64,000 bases of DNA, taken from positions 1,116,001-1,180,000 of the forward strand of contig NZ_JBMPGS010000001.1 of the NCBI RefSeq assembly GCF_049680855.1, given 5' to 3'. Positions 23,971 to 32,598 of the stretch are shown piece by piece (within the stretch, counting starts at the first letter, position 1; every line of letters begins with the position of its first letter). The notes under the pieces were generated by a model, which saw only the letters and a program-made list of their open reading frames with translations, searched no databases and was not told where the DNA came from. The DNA comes from Salinimicrobium sp049680855 (GTDB taxonomy: Bacteria > Bacteroidota > Bacteroidia > Flavobacteriales > Flavobacteriaceae). The position numbers and the translations under genes are program-made.

Positions 23971-26145
23971 ATGAAGACAGGTGGATCTTTTTGGATATTT
24001 CTATTTATTCCGTTAATGCAATTTGCGCAGGAACCTGAATATCACCACGTGTTTTTTGATAATAGTTTAATGGAAGAAAGCTGGTCATTTTCTGATGTTT
24101 CTTATGAAGATCCGGCTTTTGTACTCAATGTTGAAGGAAGACTTCCGGTAGAAAATGAGAACTCTTTTACTCCGGGGAATAGTCTGAAATTGCAGTATAA
24201 CTCATCTCCCAAAGGGATTTGGAAAGTAGCACTTGATTTTCCCGAATGGCGTGGTAAGGATTTTATTAAGCAGGGAAATATATTAAGCTTTTGGATTTAT
24301 GTTGTAGATCAAACAATTCCAGTTGAGTTGCCTCAAATAGCAGTTGGACTAGAGGAAGAGGAAAGCTCGGCCTACATGTCAATGGGTGAATTTATACCGC
24401 AATATTCTTACGAAAAATGGATTCAGGTTAAAATTCCTCTGCAGGCTTTTGTTACTTCAGCAGAAAAAGATTTTACCTATTCAAAAAGCAGTGAAATCAA
24501 AAAGATCTGGTTAAAACAAGCCACAGGGGATTTGGGAGAGCATGAAATCTTAATTGATCAGGTGGAAATCATGAGCGAGGAGGAACCTGTTTCATTGTCA
24601 ACACCCGAAATTGAAGAAGTCAAGGCTTATGAAAGGCATGTAGATCTGGTTTGGAAGCAGCAGAACCCGGAAGCAATTCGTTACGTAAAAATCTATCGCT
24701 CTCAAAACAATGAGAATTTTTCACCTGTAGGAATTCAAAGTCCGACAGAATATTCCCGCTATACAGATTATACAGGATTGCCGGGAAAAACCTACTACTA
24801 TAAAATAAGTAATCTTGGATATGATTACTCTGAATCTCATTTGTCAGAATCTGTTATGGCAGAGACCAGGGAAATGAATGATGAGGAACTTTTGGATATG
24901 GTTCAGGAAGCCAACTTTCGCTATTACTGGGATGGCGCAGAACCCCACAGCGGATTGGCGCGGGAGAATATTCCGGGAAGAAAAAACATGATAGCTACGG
25001 GCGCTTCAGGCTTTGGCTTAATGGCTTTAATTGTTGGGGTGGAGAGAGAATTTATCAGCAGAGAGGAATTCACAGCGAGGATAGATAAAATAGTTGCCTT
25101 TATAGAACAAGGAGATCGATTCCATGGCGCATTACCGCATTTCATGGATGGTTCTACAGGTAAGGTAGAGCCTTTCTTTGGGCAATACGATGATGGAGCA
25201 GACCTTGTAGAAACTTCTTTTTTTATGCAGGGCTTGCTAACGGTAGAGCAGTATTTATCTAAAGAGGATCCTAAAGAAAACGAGCTGAGAGAGCGGATTT
25301 CTGAAATTTGGAAGGATGTGGAATGGAGTTGGTTCAGGCAGTTTGAAGAAAGTCCTTATTTATACTGGCACTGGTCTCCCGAACATGCCTGGCATATCAA
25401 CCATAAACTTATAGGCTGGAATGAAACCATGATCACTTACTTTTTGGCCATTGCATCTCCCACCTATGGCGTTCCGGCTAAAATGTACTACACCGGTTGG
25501 GCTAGCCAGGATTCTATTGCTCAGAATTATCGATCTAACTGGGGCAGAACTTCTGAAGGCTCTATGTATACTAATGAAGAAACTTATTACGGGATTCCAC
25601 TGGATGTAGCAGTGAGTAACGGTGGTCCCTTATTTTTTACGCACTATTCCTTTTTGGGACTGGATCCCCGGAAAATGGAAGATAAATACACGAATTACTT
25701 TAGCAACAACCAGGATATCGTTTTGATCAACTACAGGTATTGCTGTGAAAATCCCGGAGATTTTGAAGGTTATGGTCAAAATAGCTGGGGACTTACAGCT
25801 AGTGACGGGCCTTGGGGTTATAAAGCCCGGGAACCTAAAGTCGACATGGATGATGGCACCATTGCCCCAACGGGAGCAATATCTTCCTTTCCTTATACTC
25901 CCGAAAAATCTATGGATGCTTTAAAAAACTTTTACCGTGAAAAAGGAGATTTTCTGTGGGGCGAATATGGATTTAGAGATGCTTTTAATCTTTCAGAAGA
26001 CTGGACGGCAAACATTTTTATGGGGCTTAACCAGGCACCCATGGTAGTAATGATAGAAAACCATAGAACGGGTCTTTTGTGGGATCTCTTTATGAAAAAC
26101 GAAAACGTACAGCAAGCGCTGCAAAATATTAAAACTGCTGATTAA
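23971..26145 (+). CDS. Multidomain GH144-type hydrolase with N-terminal binding module and Fn3
   Basis: A 724-residue protein with a type I signal peptide (MQFAQ), so soluble in the periplasm or secreted rather than lipid-anchored. Residues about 20-195 form a jelly-roll-like module with ISFWIYV-type strands (LSFWIYVV, KIWLKQATGDLGEHEILIDQVEI). Residues about 205-295 look like a fibronectin III domain (VDLVWKQQNPEAIRYVKIYR). The GH144 catalytic domain follows (about 300-720) with YDDGADLVETSF, IGWNETMI, GGPLFFTHYSFLGLDP and GYGQNSWGLTASDG. DDGAD keeps both outer acidic residues of DDGGD. It begins 2 bp after the previous gene, so the pair is co-transcribed. The binding module has not been assigned a CBM family. 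Confidence 0.87.
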   Translation: MKTGGSFWIFLFIPLMQFAQEPEYHHVFFDNSLMEESWSFSDVSYEDPAFVLNVEGRLPVENENSFTPGNSLKLQYNSSPKGIWKVALDFPEWRGKDFIKQGNILSFWIYVVDQTIPVELPQIAVGLEEEESSAYMSMGEFIPQYSYEKWIQVKIPLQAFVTSAEKDFTYSKSSEIKKIWLKQATGDLGEHEILIDQVEIMSEEEPVSLSTPEIEEVKAYERHVDLVWKQQNPEAIRYVKIYRSQNNENFSPVGIQSPTEYSRYTDYTGLPGKTYYYKISNLGYDYSESHLSESVMAETREMNDEELLDMVQEANFRYYWDGAEPHSGLARENIPGRKNMIATGASGFGLMALIVGVEREFISREEFTARIDKIVAFIEQGDRFHGALPHFMDGSTGKVEPFFGQYDDGADLVETSFFMQGLLTVEQYLSKEDPKENELRERISEIWKDVEWSWFRQFEESPYLYWHWSPEHAWHINHKLIGWNETMITYFLAIASPTYGVPAKMYYTGWASQDSIAQNYRSNWGRTSEGSMYTNEETYYGIPLDVAVSNGGPLFFTHYSFLGLDPRKMEDKYTNYFSNNQDIVLINYRYCCENPGDFEGYGQNSWGLTASDGPWGYKAREPKVDMDDGTIAPTGAISSFPYTPEKSMDALKNFYREKGDFLWGEYGFRDAFNLSEDWTANIFMGLNQAPMVVMIENHRTGLLWDLFMKNENVQQALQNIKTAD

Positions 26146-26163
26146 CAAACCAACCAACCAACA

Positions 26164-27555
26164 ATGAAGATACCTTTACCAATAAGCTATAAAAACTTGA
26201 TTTTTCTCTTTTCTATTCTCATGTGTGTGAGCTGCAAGAAGCCGGAAGAAAAAGTGGCAAATGAAAATCTAGCGGTAAACCAGGAGGTAGAATTGTCTGA
26301 TCAAGAACTTCTGGATAAAGTTCAAAAGCAAACGCTTAAATATTTCTGGGATTATGCTGAACCTAACAGCGGAATGGCAAGAGAGCGCTTTCACCCAGAC
26401 GGCAACTACCCCAGAAAAGATTCGCATGTGGTTACTACCGGCGGTTCCGGCTTTGGTCTCATGGCCATCGTCGCAGGAATGGAGAGAGGGTTTATTCCAA
26501 GGGATTCTGCCGTTGCCCGCCTGGACAAGATTGCAGATTTTCTTGATAATACCCCACGCTTCCATGGAGCCTGGCCGCACTGGATCAATGGTGAAACAGG
26601 CGAAACTCAGGCCTTTGGTAAAAAGGACAATGGAGGAGATATTGTGGAAACCTCTTTTCTCGCACAGGGTTTTATTGTAGTGAGGGAATACCTTCAAAAC
26701 GGAACAGAAGAGGAACAGGCAGTAGCAAATAAATATGACACACTCTGGAAAGGAATTGAATGGAACTGGTATACCAATAACAAGAACGGGATCTACTGGC
26801 ACTGGTCCCCGGTTTATGAATGGGAAATGGATTTTATGATCGAAGGTTATAATGAGTGTCTCATAACATATATCATGGCGGCTTCGTCTCCAGATCATGC
26901 CATTGATGCCGCCGCTTATCATGAAGGCTGGGCACGTGGTGGAGATATAGTTACTGACGAAGTGGCTTACGGGCTACCATTGATCCTTAAACACAACACT
27001 TCCGGAAGCAGGGGAGGCCCACTTTTTTGGGCGCATTATTCCTACCTCGGGTTAAATCCTAAAGGCCTGAGTGATCGCTATGCAAACTATTGGGATGTAA
27101 ACGTGAACCACAGCTTGATTAATTTTGAATATGCAGTTGAAAACCCAATGGATTTTGAGACTTACAGCGAAAATTCCTGGGGGTTAACAGCCAGTTATAC
27201 GCGTAATGAGAACGGCGGCATTGGCTATGCGGCACATTCTCCCGATGATGACCGCGGAGTGGTTTCACCAACAGCGGCTATAAGTTCTATTCCCTACACA
27301 CCCAAAAAATCTCTGGATGCCATAAGGTATTTCTATGAAGAGCAACATGACCTGCTTTGGGGTCCGGCGGGATTTTATGATGCGTTTAGCCTGGAGGGAG
27401 AAGGTTGGGTAGCACCCTATTACCTGGCAATTGATCAGGGGCCGCAGGTGGTCATGATTGAGAATTATCGATCTGGGCTCATCTGGGAATTGTTCATGAA
27501 TGCGCCCGAAGTACAGGAGGGTCTACAAAAACTTGATTTTAGTATTCAAAAATGA
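26164..27555 (+). CDS. GH144-type hydrolase, lipoprotein (third paralogue)
   Basis: A 463-residue lipoprotein with lipobox CVSCKKPEEK; basic residues directly after Cys make surface display less sure than for the first paralogue. The GH144 domain (about residues 45-460) has KDNGGDIVETSF, in which the second Asp of DDGGD is Asn while the outer aspartates remain. It also has EGYNECLI in place of NGWNES, YWHWSPVYEWEMD, GGPLFWAHYSYLGLNP and ENSWGLTAS. These substitutions near the active site suggest a different subsite or chain-length preference. The stop codon lies inside a palindrome-family sequence (27547-27558). The next gene starts 51 bp downstream. Confidence 0.86.
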   Translation: MKIPLPISYKNLIFLFSILMCVSCKKPEEKVANENLAVNQEVELSDQELLDKVQKQTLKYFWDYAEPNSGMARERFHPDGNYPRKDSHVVTTGGSGFGLMAIVAGMERGFIPRDSAVARLDKIADFLDNTPRFHGAWPHWINGETGETQAFGKKDNGGDIVETSFLAQGFIVVREYLQNGTEEEQAVANKYDTLWKGIEWNWYTNNKNGIYWHWSPVYEWEMDFMIEGYNECLITYIMAASSPDHAIDAAAYHEGWARGGDIVTDEVAYGLPLILKHNTSGSRGGPLFWAHYSYLGLNPKGLSDRYANYWDVNVNHSLINFEYAVENPMDFETYSENSWGLTASYTRNENGGIGYAAHSPDDDRGVVSPTAAISSIPYTPKKSLDAIRYFYEEQHDLLWGPAGFYDAFSLEGEGWVAPYYLAIDQGPQVVMIENYRSGLIWELFMNAPEVQEGLQKLDFSIQK

Positions 27556-27606
27556 CATTTAACAGGCCGTTTTTAAAATGCTGCCTGTCTGTAAAATAAA
27601 GAATGT

Positions 27607-28413
27607 ATGAAAGAAAAATTTTCAATCTTTAGTCTGCTTTTTTTGGTTGTTTTCCTTTCATTTTCGGCTTCCGGGAGAGCCCAGGAGCGTGAGGAGTTTC
27701 AAAAAGAGCAATTTATTCAGGAAAATGACACCTTAAATTATCGAATTCTCTTTCCGAAGAACTTTTCAGAAGAAAAAGAGTATCCTTTAGTGCTTTTTTT
27801 ACACGGAGCAGGGGAAAGGGGAAACGACAATGAATCACAACTTACTCATGGAAGTGATCTTTTCCTGAAAAATGCAATTCGGGAGGATTTTCCTGCAGTG
27901 GTCATTTTTCCGCAGGCGCCAAAAGACGATTACTGGGCAAAAGTTGACGTAAACCGGGATGTAAAACCTTTTGAATTTGATTTTATGAATGAAGAAGAGC
28001 CTACCAAAGCCCTACATTTGGCAATGGCTCTTCTGAATTCTGTTGCTACTGAAAACTACATCAATAAGAACAGGATCTATGTAGGCGGACTTTCTATGGG
28101 CGGCATGGGAACTTATGAGATCCTGTCCAGAATGCCTGAAACTTTTGCTGCTGCTTTCGCTATTTGTGGGGGAGCAGATCCTGCAATTGTGAAAAAATAT
28201 CCAAAGGGTTTTAATATTTGGATCTTTCACGGGGAAAGAGACGACATCGTCCCACCGGAATGGTCCAAAACAATGGCGCGGGTAATAAACTCAGAAGGGG
28301 GAAATGCAAAGCTTTCCCTGTATCCAAATGACAATCACAACAGCTGGGATTCGGCTTTTGAAGAGCCTTACTTATTGCCCTGGCTGTTCTCTCATCAAAA
28401 AAATGATTATTAA
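27607..28413 (+). CDS. Secreted alpha/beta hydrolase (putative carbohydrate esterase)
   Basis: A 268-residue exported hydrolase with signal peptide ending SGRAQ. The oxyanion region is LFLHGAGERGNDNE. The nucleophile elbow is GLSMGGMG (Ser163), IFHGERDDIVPPEWS supplies the acid, and DNHNSWDSAF supplies the His. This resembles dienelactone-hydrolase, phospholipase/carboxylesterase or CE1-like enzymes common in PULs. Between GH144 and GH43 genes, removal of an acyl or other ester decoration is the likely job, but the ester is unknown. It ends 5 bp before the GH43 gene. Confidence 0.82.
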   Translation: MKEKFSIFSLLFLVVFLSFSASGRAQEREEFQKEQFIQENDTLNYRILFPKNFSEEKEYPLVLFLHGAGERGNDNESQLTHGSDLFLKNAIREDFPAVVIFPQAPKDDYWAKVDVNRDVKPFEFDFMNEEEPTKALHLAMALLNSVATENYINKNRIYVGGLSMGGMGTYEILSRMPETFAAAFAICGGADPAIVKKYPKGFNIWIFHGERDDIVPPEWSKTMARVINSEGGNAKLSLYPNDNHNSWDSAFEEPYLLPWLFSHQKNDY

Positions 28414-28418
28414 AATCT

Positions 28419-30224
28419 ATGAAAGGATTACACCACATATACACAGCAACAGCATTACTATTTGGTTTTATGGCCTATTCACAGGAAGTGGTTCCGGAAA
28501 CCTATATCAATCCGTTGGATATTGATTACACTTACATGGTTTATAATTCCAGTAAGAATATTTCCTACCGTTCGGGTGCAGACCCTGCGGTAATTGAATT
28601 CCGTGGAGAATATTTTATGTTTGTTACCCGATCTTTTGGATATTGGCATTCCACAGATCTTATTAACTGGGAATTTATTAAGCCGAAACAATGGTTTTTT
28701 GAAGGATCCAACGCCCCAACCGCATTTAATTACAAGGATTCGCTGGTGTACTTTGCCGGAGATCCTGCGGGATATGGAAGTATCCTATACACCGATGATC
28801 CTAAGAGCGGTAACTGGACACCTACCGCTTCTATTACCAGCAATATCCAGGATTCCGAATTATTCATAGATGATGACGGGAAGGCCTATCTGTACTGGGG
28901 TTCTTCAAATGTACATCCTCTTCGTGTGAAAATGTTAGATAAAGACGATCGGTTCCTTGAAACAGGTGTTGAGAAAGAACTCATAAATCTTGTTGAAGAA
29001 GAACATGGATGGGAGCGGTTTGGTGAAAACAATTTCCATCCTACTTTAAAGGAGGGATATATGGAAGGAGCCTCAATGACTAAGCATGACGGTAAATATT
29101 ACCTGCAGTATGCCGCACCAGGTACGCAATTCAATGTATATGCAGATGCTGCCTACGTGGGGGAAAGTCCGCTGGGGCCTTTCAAATACATGAAGAATAA
29201 TCCTTACAGTTTTAAACCCGGCGGTTTTGCAAATGGTGCCGGTCACGGGATTACGATGAAGCAAACCAATGGTCAATACTGGCATTTTGCAACTATGGCT
29301 CTGGCATCAAATTCTCACTGGGAACGTCGCCTGGCAATGTATCCTACTTATTTTGATGAAGAAGGACTCATGTATACCAATACCAGTTACGGTGACTATC
29401 CGTTGTTTGGCCCTAATCATCCAACCAAACCTGGGCAGCATAGCGGCTGGATGTTATTATCTTATAAAGGAAAAGCTACTGTTTCTTCTTCGCAAATGCA
29501 GGTTAGAAAAAGTACTTCTACAGATGGGGATTATGACATTACCGAAATGCCCCTGGAAAAAAATAAGAAAGGTGAAATTATTTCGGAAGTCTTGACAGAT
29601 GAAAGCCCGAAATCATTTTGGGTAGCTGAAGCCAACGATGATGAACAATGGGTAGAGATCGAAATGTTATCGCCCGGAAAGATTTACGCTTTTCAGCTGA
29701 ATTTTCATGATGAGGAATCGGGAATCTTTACCCGTACTGAAGGTTTAAGGCACAGATTCATTTTGGAAGTTTCAGAAGATGGGCAAGACTGGAAAATAGT
29801 AGCAGATAGAGGCAATAGTTTTGAAGATGCACCTAACGCTTACATCACCCTTAATCAGCCTGTAAAGGCAAAGTACGTTCGCTATAACAACGTTGAAGTC
29901 CCAGGTAATAATCTGGCATTGTCAGAAATCAGGGTATTTGGTAAGGGATTAGGAAAGAAACCTGCAAAGGTGAAAGGTTTTACGGTATCACGTCAGGAAG
30001 ACCGAAGAGACGCTTCGTTTGACTGGGAACCGGTGAAAGGAGCTCAGGGGTACAATATTCGCTGGGGTATCGCGCCAGATAAGCTATACCAGTCCTGGTT
30101 GATATATGATGAAAACGAGCATTTTATGAGGAACCTTGACCGTGACACCAAATATTACTTCAGTATTGAAGCATTTAATGAAAATGGGATCTCAGAAAGA
30201 ACAGAAATTCTGGAAGTAAAATAA
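28419..30224 (+). CDS. GH43 family glycoside hydrolase with F5/8C and Fn3 modules
   Basis: A 601-residue exported enzyme (signal peptide ending AYSQ). The five-bladed propeller occupies residues about 20-370, with the GH43 catalytic triad placed as Asp55 in GADPAVIEF, Asp145 in QDSELFIDDDGKAYLYWG and Glu216 in YMEGASMTKHDGKYYLQY. It is followed by a discoidin/F5-8C-like domain (about 385-505, FWVAEANDDEQWVEIEM, YVRYNNVEVPGNNLALSEIRVFG) and a C-terminal Fn3-like domain. GH43 enzymes are mostly arabinofuranosidases, xylosidases or galactofuranosidases, so this one probably trims a side chain. The subfamily cannot be fixed by eye; the TRSFGYWHSTDLINW segment recalls subfamily 34, at low confidence. 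Confidence 0.88.
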   Translation: MKGLHHIYTATALLFGFMAYSQEVVPETYINPLDIDYTYMVYNSSKNISYRSGADPAVIEFRGEYFMFVTRSFGYWHSTDLINWEFIKPKQWFFEGSNAPTAFNYKDSLVYFAGDPAGYGSILYTDDPKSGNWTPTASITSNIQDSELFIDDDGKAYLYWGSSNVHPLRVKMLDKDDRFLETGVEKELINLVEEEHGWERFGENNFHPTLKEGYMEGASMTKHDGKYYLQYAAPGTQFNVYADAAYVGESPLGPFKYMKNNPYSFKPGGFANGAGHGITMKQTNGQYWHFATMALASNSHWERRLAMYPTYFDEEGLMYTNTSYGDYPLFGPNHPTKPGQHSGWMLLSYKGKATVSSSQMQVRKSTSTDGDYDITEMPLEKNKKGEIISEVLTDESPKSFWVAEANDDEQWVEIEMLSPGKIYAFQLNFHDEESGIFTRTEGLRHRFILEVSEDGQDWKIVADRGNSFEDAPNAYITLNQPVKAKYVRYNNVEVPGNNLALSEIRVFGKGLGKKPAKVKGFTVSRQEDRRDASFDWEPVKGAQGYNIRWGIAPDKLYQSWLIYDENEHFMRNLDRDTKYYFSIEAFNENGISERTEILEVK

Positions 30225-30257
30225 AAAAAGCAAAAATCAATTTTAAAGTTAATACAA

Positions 30258-32525
30258 ATGAGAAATTTCAATCTTACAGCTATCTTCCTTTTTTTTATAG
30301 GAATCTCATGCCTTGAGGCACAGGAAAGAATTCCGGAGGTAGAAGCTTTGCTGCAAAAGATGACTCTTGAAGAAAAAATAGGGCAGCTCAATCTGCTTAC
30401 TCCGGGTGGTGGAGTGGCAACAGGATCTGTGGTAAGTGAAGACGTGGAAGCCAAGATAAAAGCCGGTAACGTAGGCGGAATTTTTGGAGTTTCATCTCCC
30501 GAAAAAGTCCGACAGGCGCAGGAGCTGGCTGTGAAAACATCTCGCCTGGGAATTCCGCTGCTTATAGGAAGTGATGTGATTCATGGATATAAAACCACTT
30601 TTCCCATTCCACTTGGGCTTTCTGCCAGTTGGGATATGGATTTGATAAAGGAAACTGCTCGCATAGCAGCTATGGAAGCCACTGCAGACGGGATCAACTG
30701 GAATTTTTCGCCTATGGTAGATATTGCGCGTGATCCGCGCTGGGGCCGTATTGCCGAAGGTGCCGGCGAAGATCCTTACTTAGGTTCGGCGATTGCCAGG
30801 GCTATGGTGGAAGGCTACCAGGGAGATGATCTTACAAAACCTGAGACAATGATCGCAACGGTGAAGCATATGGCCCTTTATGGCGCTTCAGAAGCCGGCC
30901 GTGATTACAACCGGGTGGACATGAGCCGCACCAAAATGTTCAATGAATACCTGCCACCATATAAAGCTGCGGTAGATGCAGGCGTTGCAAGTGTAATGAC
31001 TTCTTTTAATGATATTGACGGCGTACCGGCCACAGGAAATAAGTGGCTGCTTACAGACCTGCTTAGAGAAAGTTGGGGTTTTGAAGGTTTCGTGGTTTCA
31101 GATTATACCTCGGTAAATGAAATGATCGCTCACGGCATGGGAGATTTGCAGGATGTTTCTGCAATGGCCTTAAATGCCGGTCTTGATATGGATATGGTAG
31201 GCGAAGGTTTTCTTACCACGCTTCCAAAATCTGTGGAGGAAGGACGTGTTTCAGAAGAAGCAATTACCACCGCAGCCAGAAGAATCCTGGAAGCCAAGCA
31301 CAAATTAGGCCTTTTGGAAGATCCTTATAGATATTCTGATGAAACCCGTCCCGAAAGAGACATTTTAACCCCGGAAAACAGGGAAACTGCAAGAAAGGCC
31401 GCAACGCGTTCTTTCGTTTTACTAAAAAAGGAAGGGGATATTCTTCCGCTGCAAAGAAATGCAAAAATTGCACTTATTGGGCCACTTGCTAATAACAAAA
31501 ACAACATGCTGGGCACCTGGGCACCTACGGGAGACCACCAACTAGCTGTTCCTGTACTTCAGGGTTTTAAAAATGTAGCGCCAAATGCCACCGTTACTTA
31601 TGCAAAAGGAGCAAACATTAGCGATGATCCAGAATTTGCTCAAAAAGTGAATGTTTTTGGTCCTAAAATCGAGATTTCTGAAGAATCCCCGGAACAACTC
31701 TTAGAAGAAGCACTTCGCGTGGCAAACCAATCTGATGTTGTGGTAGCTGTTGTGGGAGAAGCTTCAGAAATGAGCGGAGAAGCAGCGAGTCGTACAGATA
31801 TTACTATTCCTGAAAGTCAGAAAAAACTAATTCGTGAGCTGGTAAAAACAGGGAAACCTGTAGTATTGGTTTTAATGAGCGGAAGACCTTTGGTAATTTC
31901 CGAAGAGATGGAACTACCGGTGAGCATTCTGCAGGTTTGGCATCCGGGAGTGGAAGCCGGAAATGCCGTTGCAGATGTCATTTTTGGAGATTATAATCCT
32001 TCCGGGAAACTTACGGCTACCTGGCCGAGGAATGTAGGACAAATTCCTGTTTACTACGGAATGAGAACTACCGGAAGACCGGCTCCTTCAGAAGAATTTC
32101 AGAAGTTCAAATCCAATTATCTTGATGTGCCAAATTCTCCACTCTTGCCTTTTGGATATGGACTGAGCTATACCACTTTTGAGTATTCAGATATTGCAGC
32201 TAACGATAGTACGCTTACACCAAACGGAGAAATCACCATAAGTGCTACTGTGACTAATACTGGAGAATTTGCCGGTGATGAGGTGGTACAGCTTTATATT
32301 CATGATAAAGTAAGGAGCCTTACTCCTCCAATGAAGGAGTTGAAGGGTTTTAAGAAGATAAATCTGGAGCCGGGAGAAACAAAAAAGGTAGAATTTACCA
32401 TAACTGTAGAAGACCTAAAATTTTATAATGGTTCGCTTGAGTACGTGTACGAACCGGGAGAGTTTGAGTTTTTTGTAGGAGGCTCTTCCAATGTCACAAG
32501 CGCAGGCACATTTACGCTGGAATAA
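30258..32525 (+). CDS. GH3 beta-glucosidase (BglX-like)
   Basis: A 755-residue periplasmic exo-enzyme releasing glucose from the non-reducing end of gluco-oligosaccharides. A signal peptide is followed by the (alpha/beta)8 domain with LIGSDVIHGYKTTFP, DPRWGRIAEGAGEDPYLGS and KHMALYGASEAGRDYN. The nucleophile is Asp282 in VVSDYTSVNEM. The alpha/beta sandwich (SGEAASRTDI region) and the C-terminal Fn3-like domain (GDEVVQLYIHDKV, LKGFKKINLEPGE) complete the standard three-domain layout. GH3 enzymes acting on sophoro-oligosaccharides occur beside GH144 in Bacteroides, which supports a beta-1,2-glucan route here. The linkage preference is inferred, not read from the sequence. Confidence 0.93.
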   Translation: MRNFNLTAIFLFFIGISCLEAQERIPEVEALLQKMTLEEKIGQLNLLTPGGGVATGSVVSEDVEAKIKAGNVGGIFGVSSPEKVRQAQELAVKTSRLGIPLLIGSDVIHGYKTTFPIPLGLSASWDMDLIKETARIAAMEATADGINWNFSPMVDIARDPRWGRIAEGAGEDPYLGSAIARAMVEGYQGDDLTKPETMIATVKHMALYGASEAGRDYNRVDMSRTKMFNEYLPPYKAAVDAGVASVMTSFNDIDGVPATGNKWLLTDLLRESWGFEGFVVSDYTSVNEMIAHGMGDLQDVSAMALNAGLDMDMVGEGFLTTLPKSVEEGRVSEEAITTAARRILEAKHKLGLLEDPYRYSDETRPERDILTPENRETARKAATRSFVLLKKEGDILPLQRNAKIALIGPLANNKNNMLGTWAPTGDHQLAVPVLQGFKNVAPNATVTYAKGANISDDPEFAQKVNVFGPKIEISEESPEQLLEEALRVANQSDVVVAVVGEASEMSGEAASRTDITIPESQKKLIRELVKTGKPVVLVLMSGRPLVISEEMELPVSILQVWHPGVEAGNAVADVIFGDYNPSGKLTATWPRNVGQIPVYYGMRTTGRPAPSEEFQKFKSNYLDVPNSPLLPFGYGLSYTTFEYSDIAANDSTLTPNGEITISATVTNTGEFAGDEVVQLYIHDKVRSLTPPMKELKGFKKINLEPGETKKVEFTITVEDLKFYNGSLEYVYEPGEFEFFVGGSSNVTSAGTFTLE

Positions 32526-32598
32526 TGAAATAGGAGGAAGTTTTCACCAGTTCTGACCGGTCACAATCTTTAACAACAATTAATTAAAACCAATAATT

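Noticed and set aside
26269..26922. 217-residue open frame antisense to the third GH144 gene
   Set aside because: It is fully inside a clear GH144 gene, with low-complexity Cys/Ile-rich sequence and no family features.
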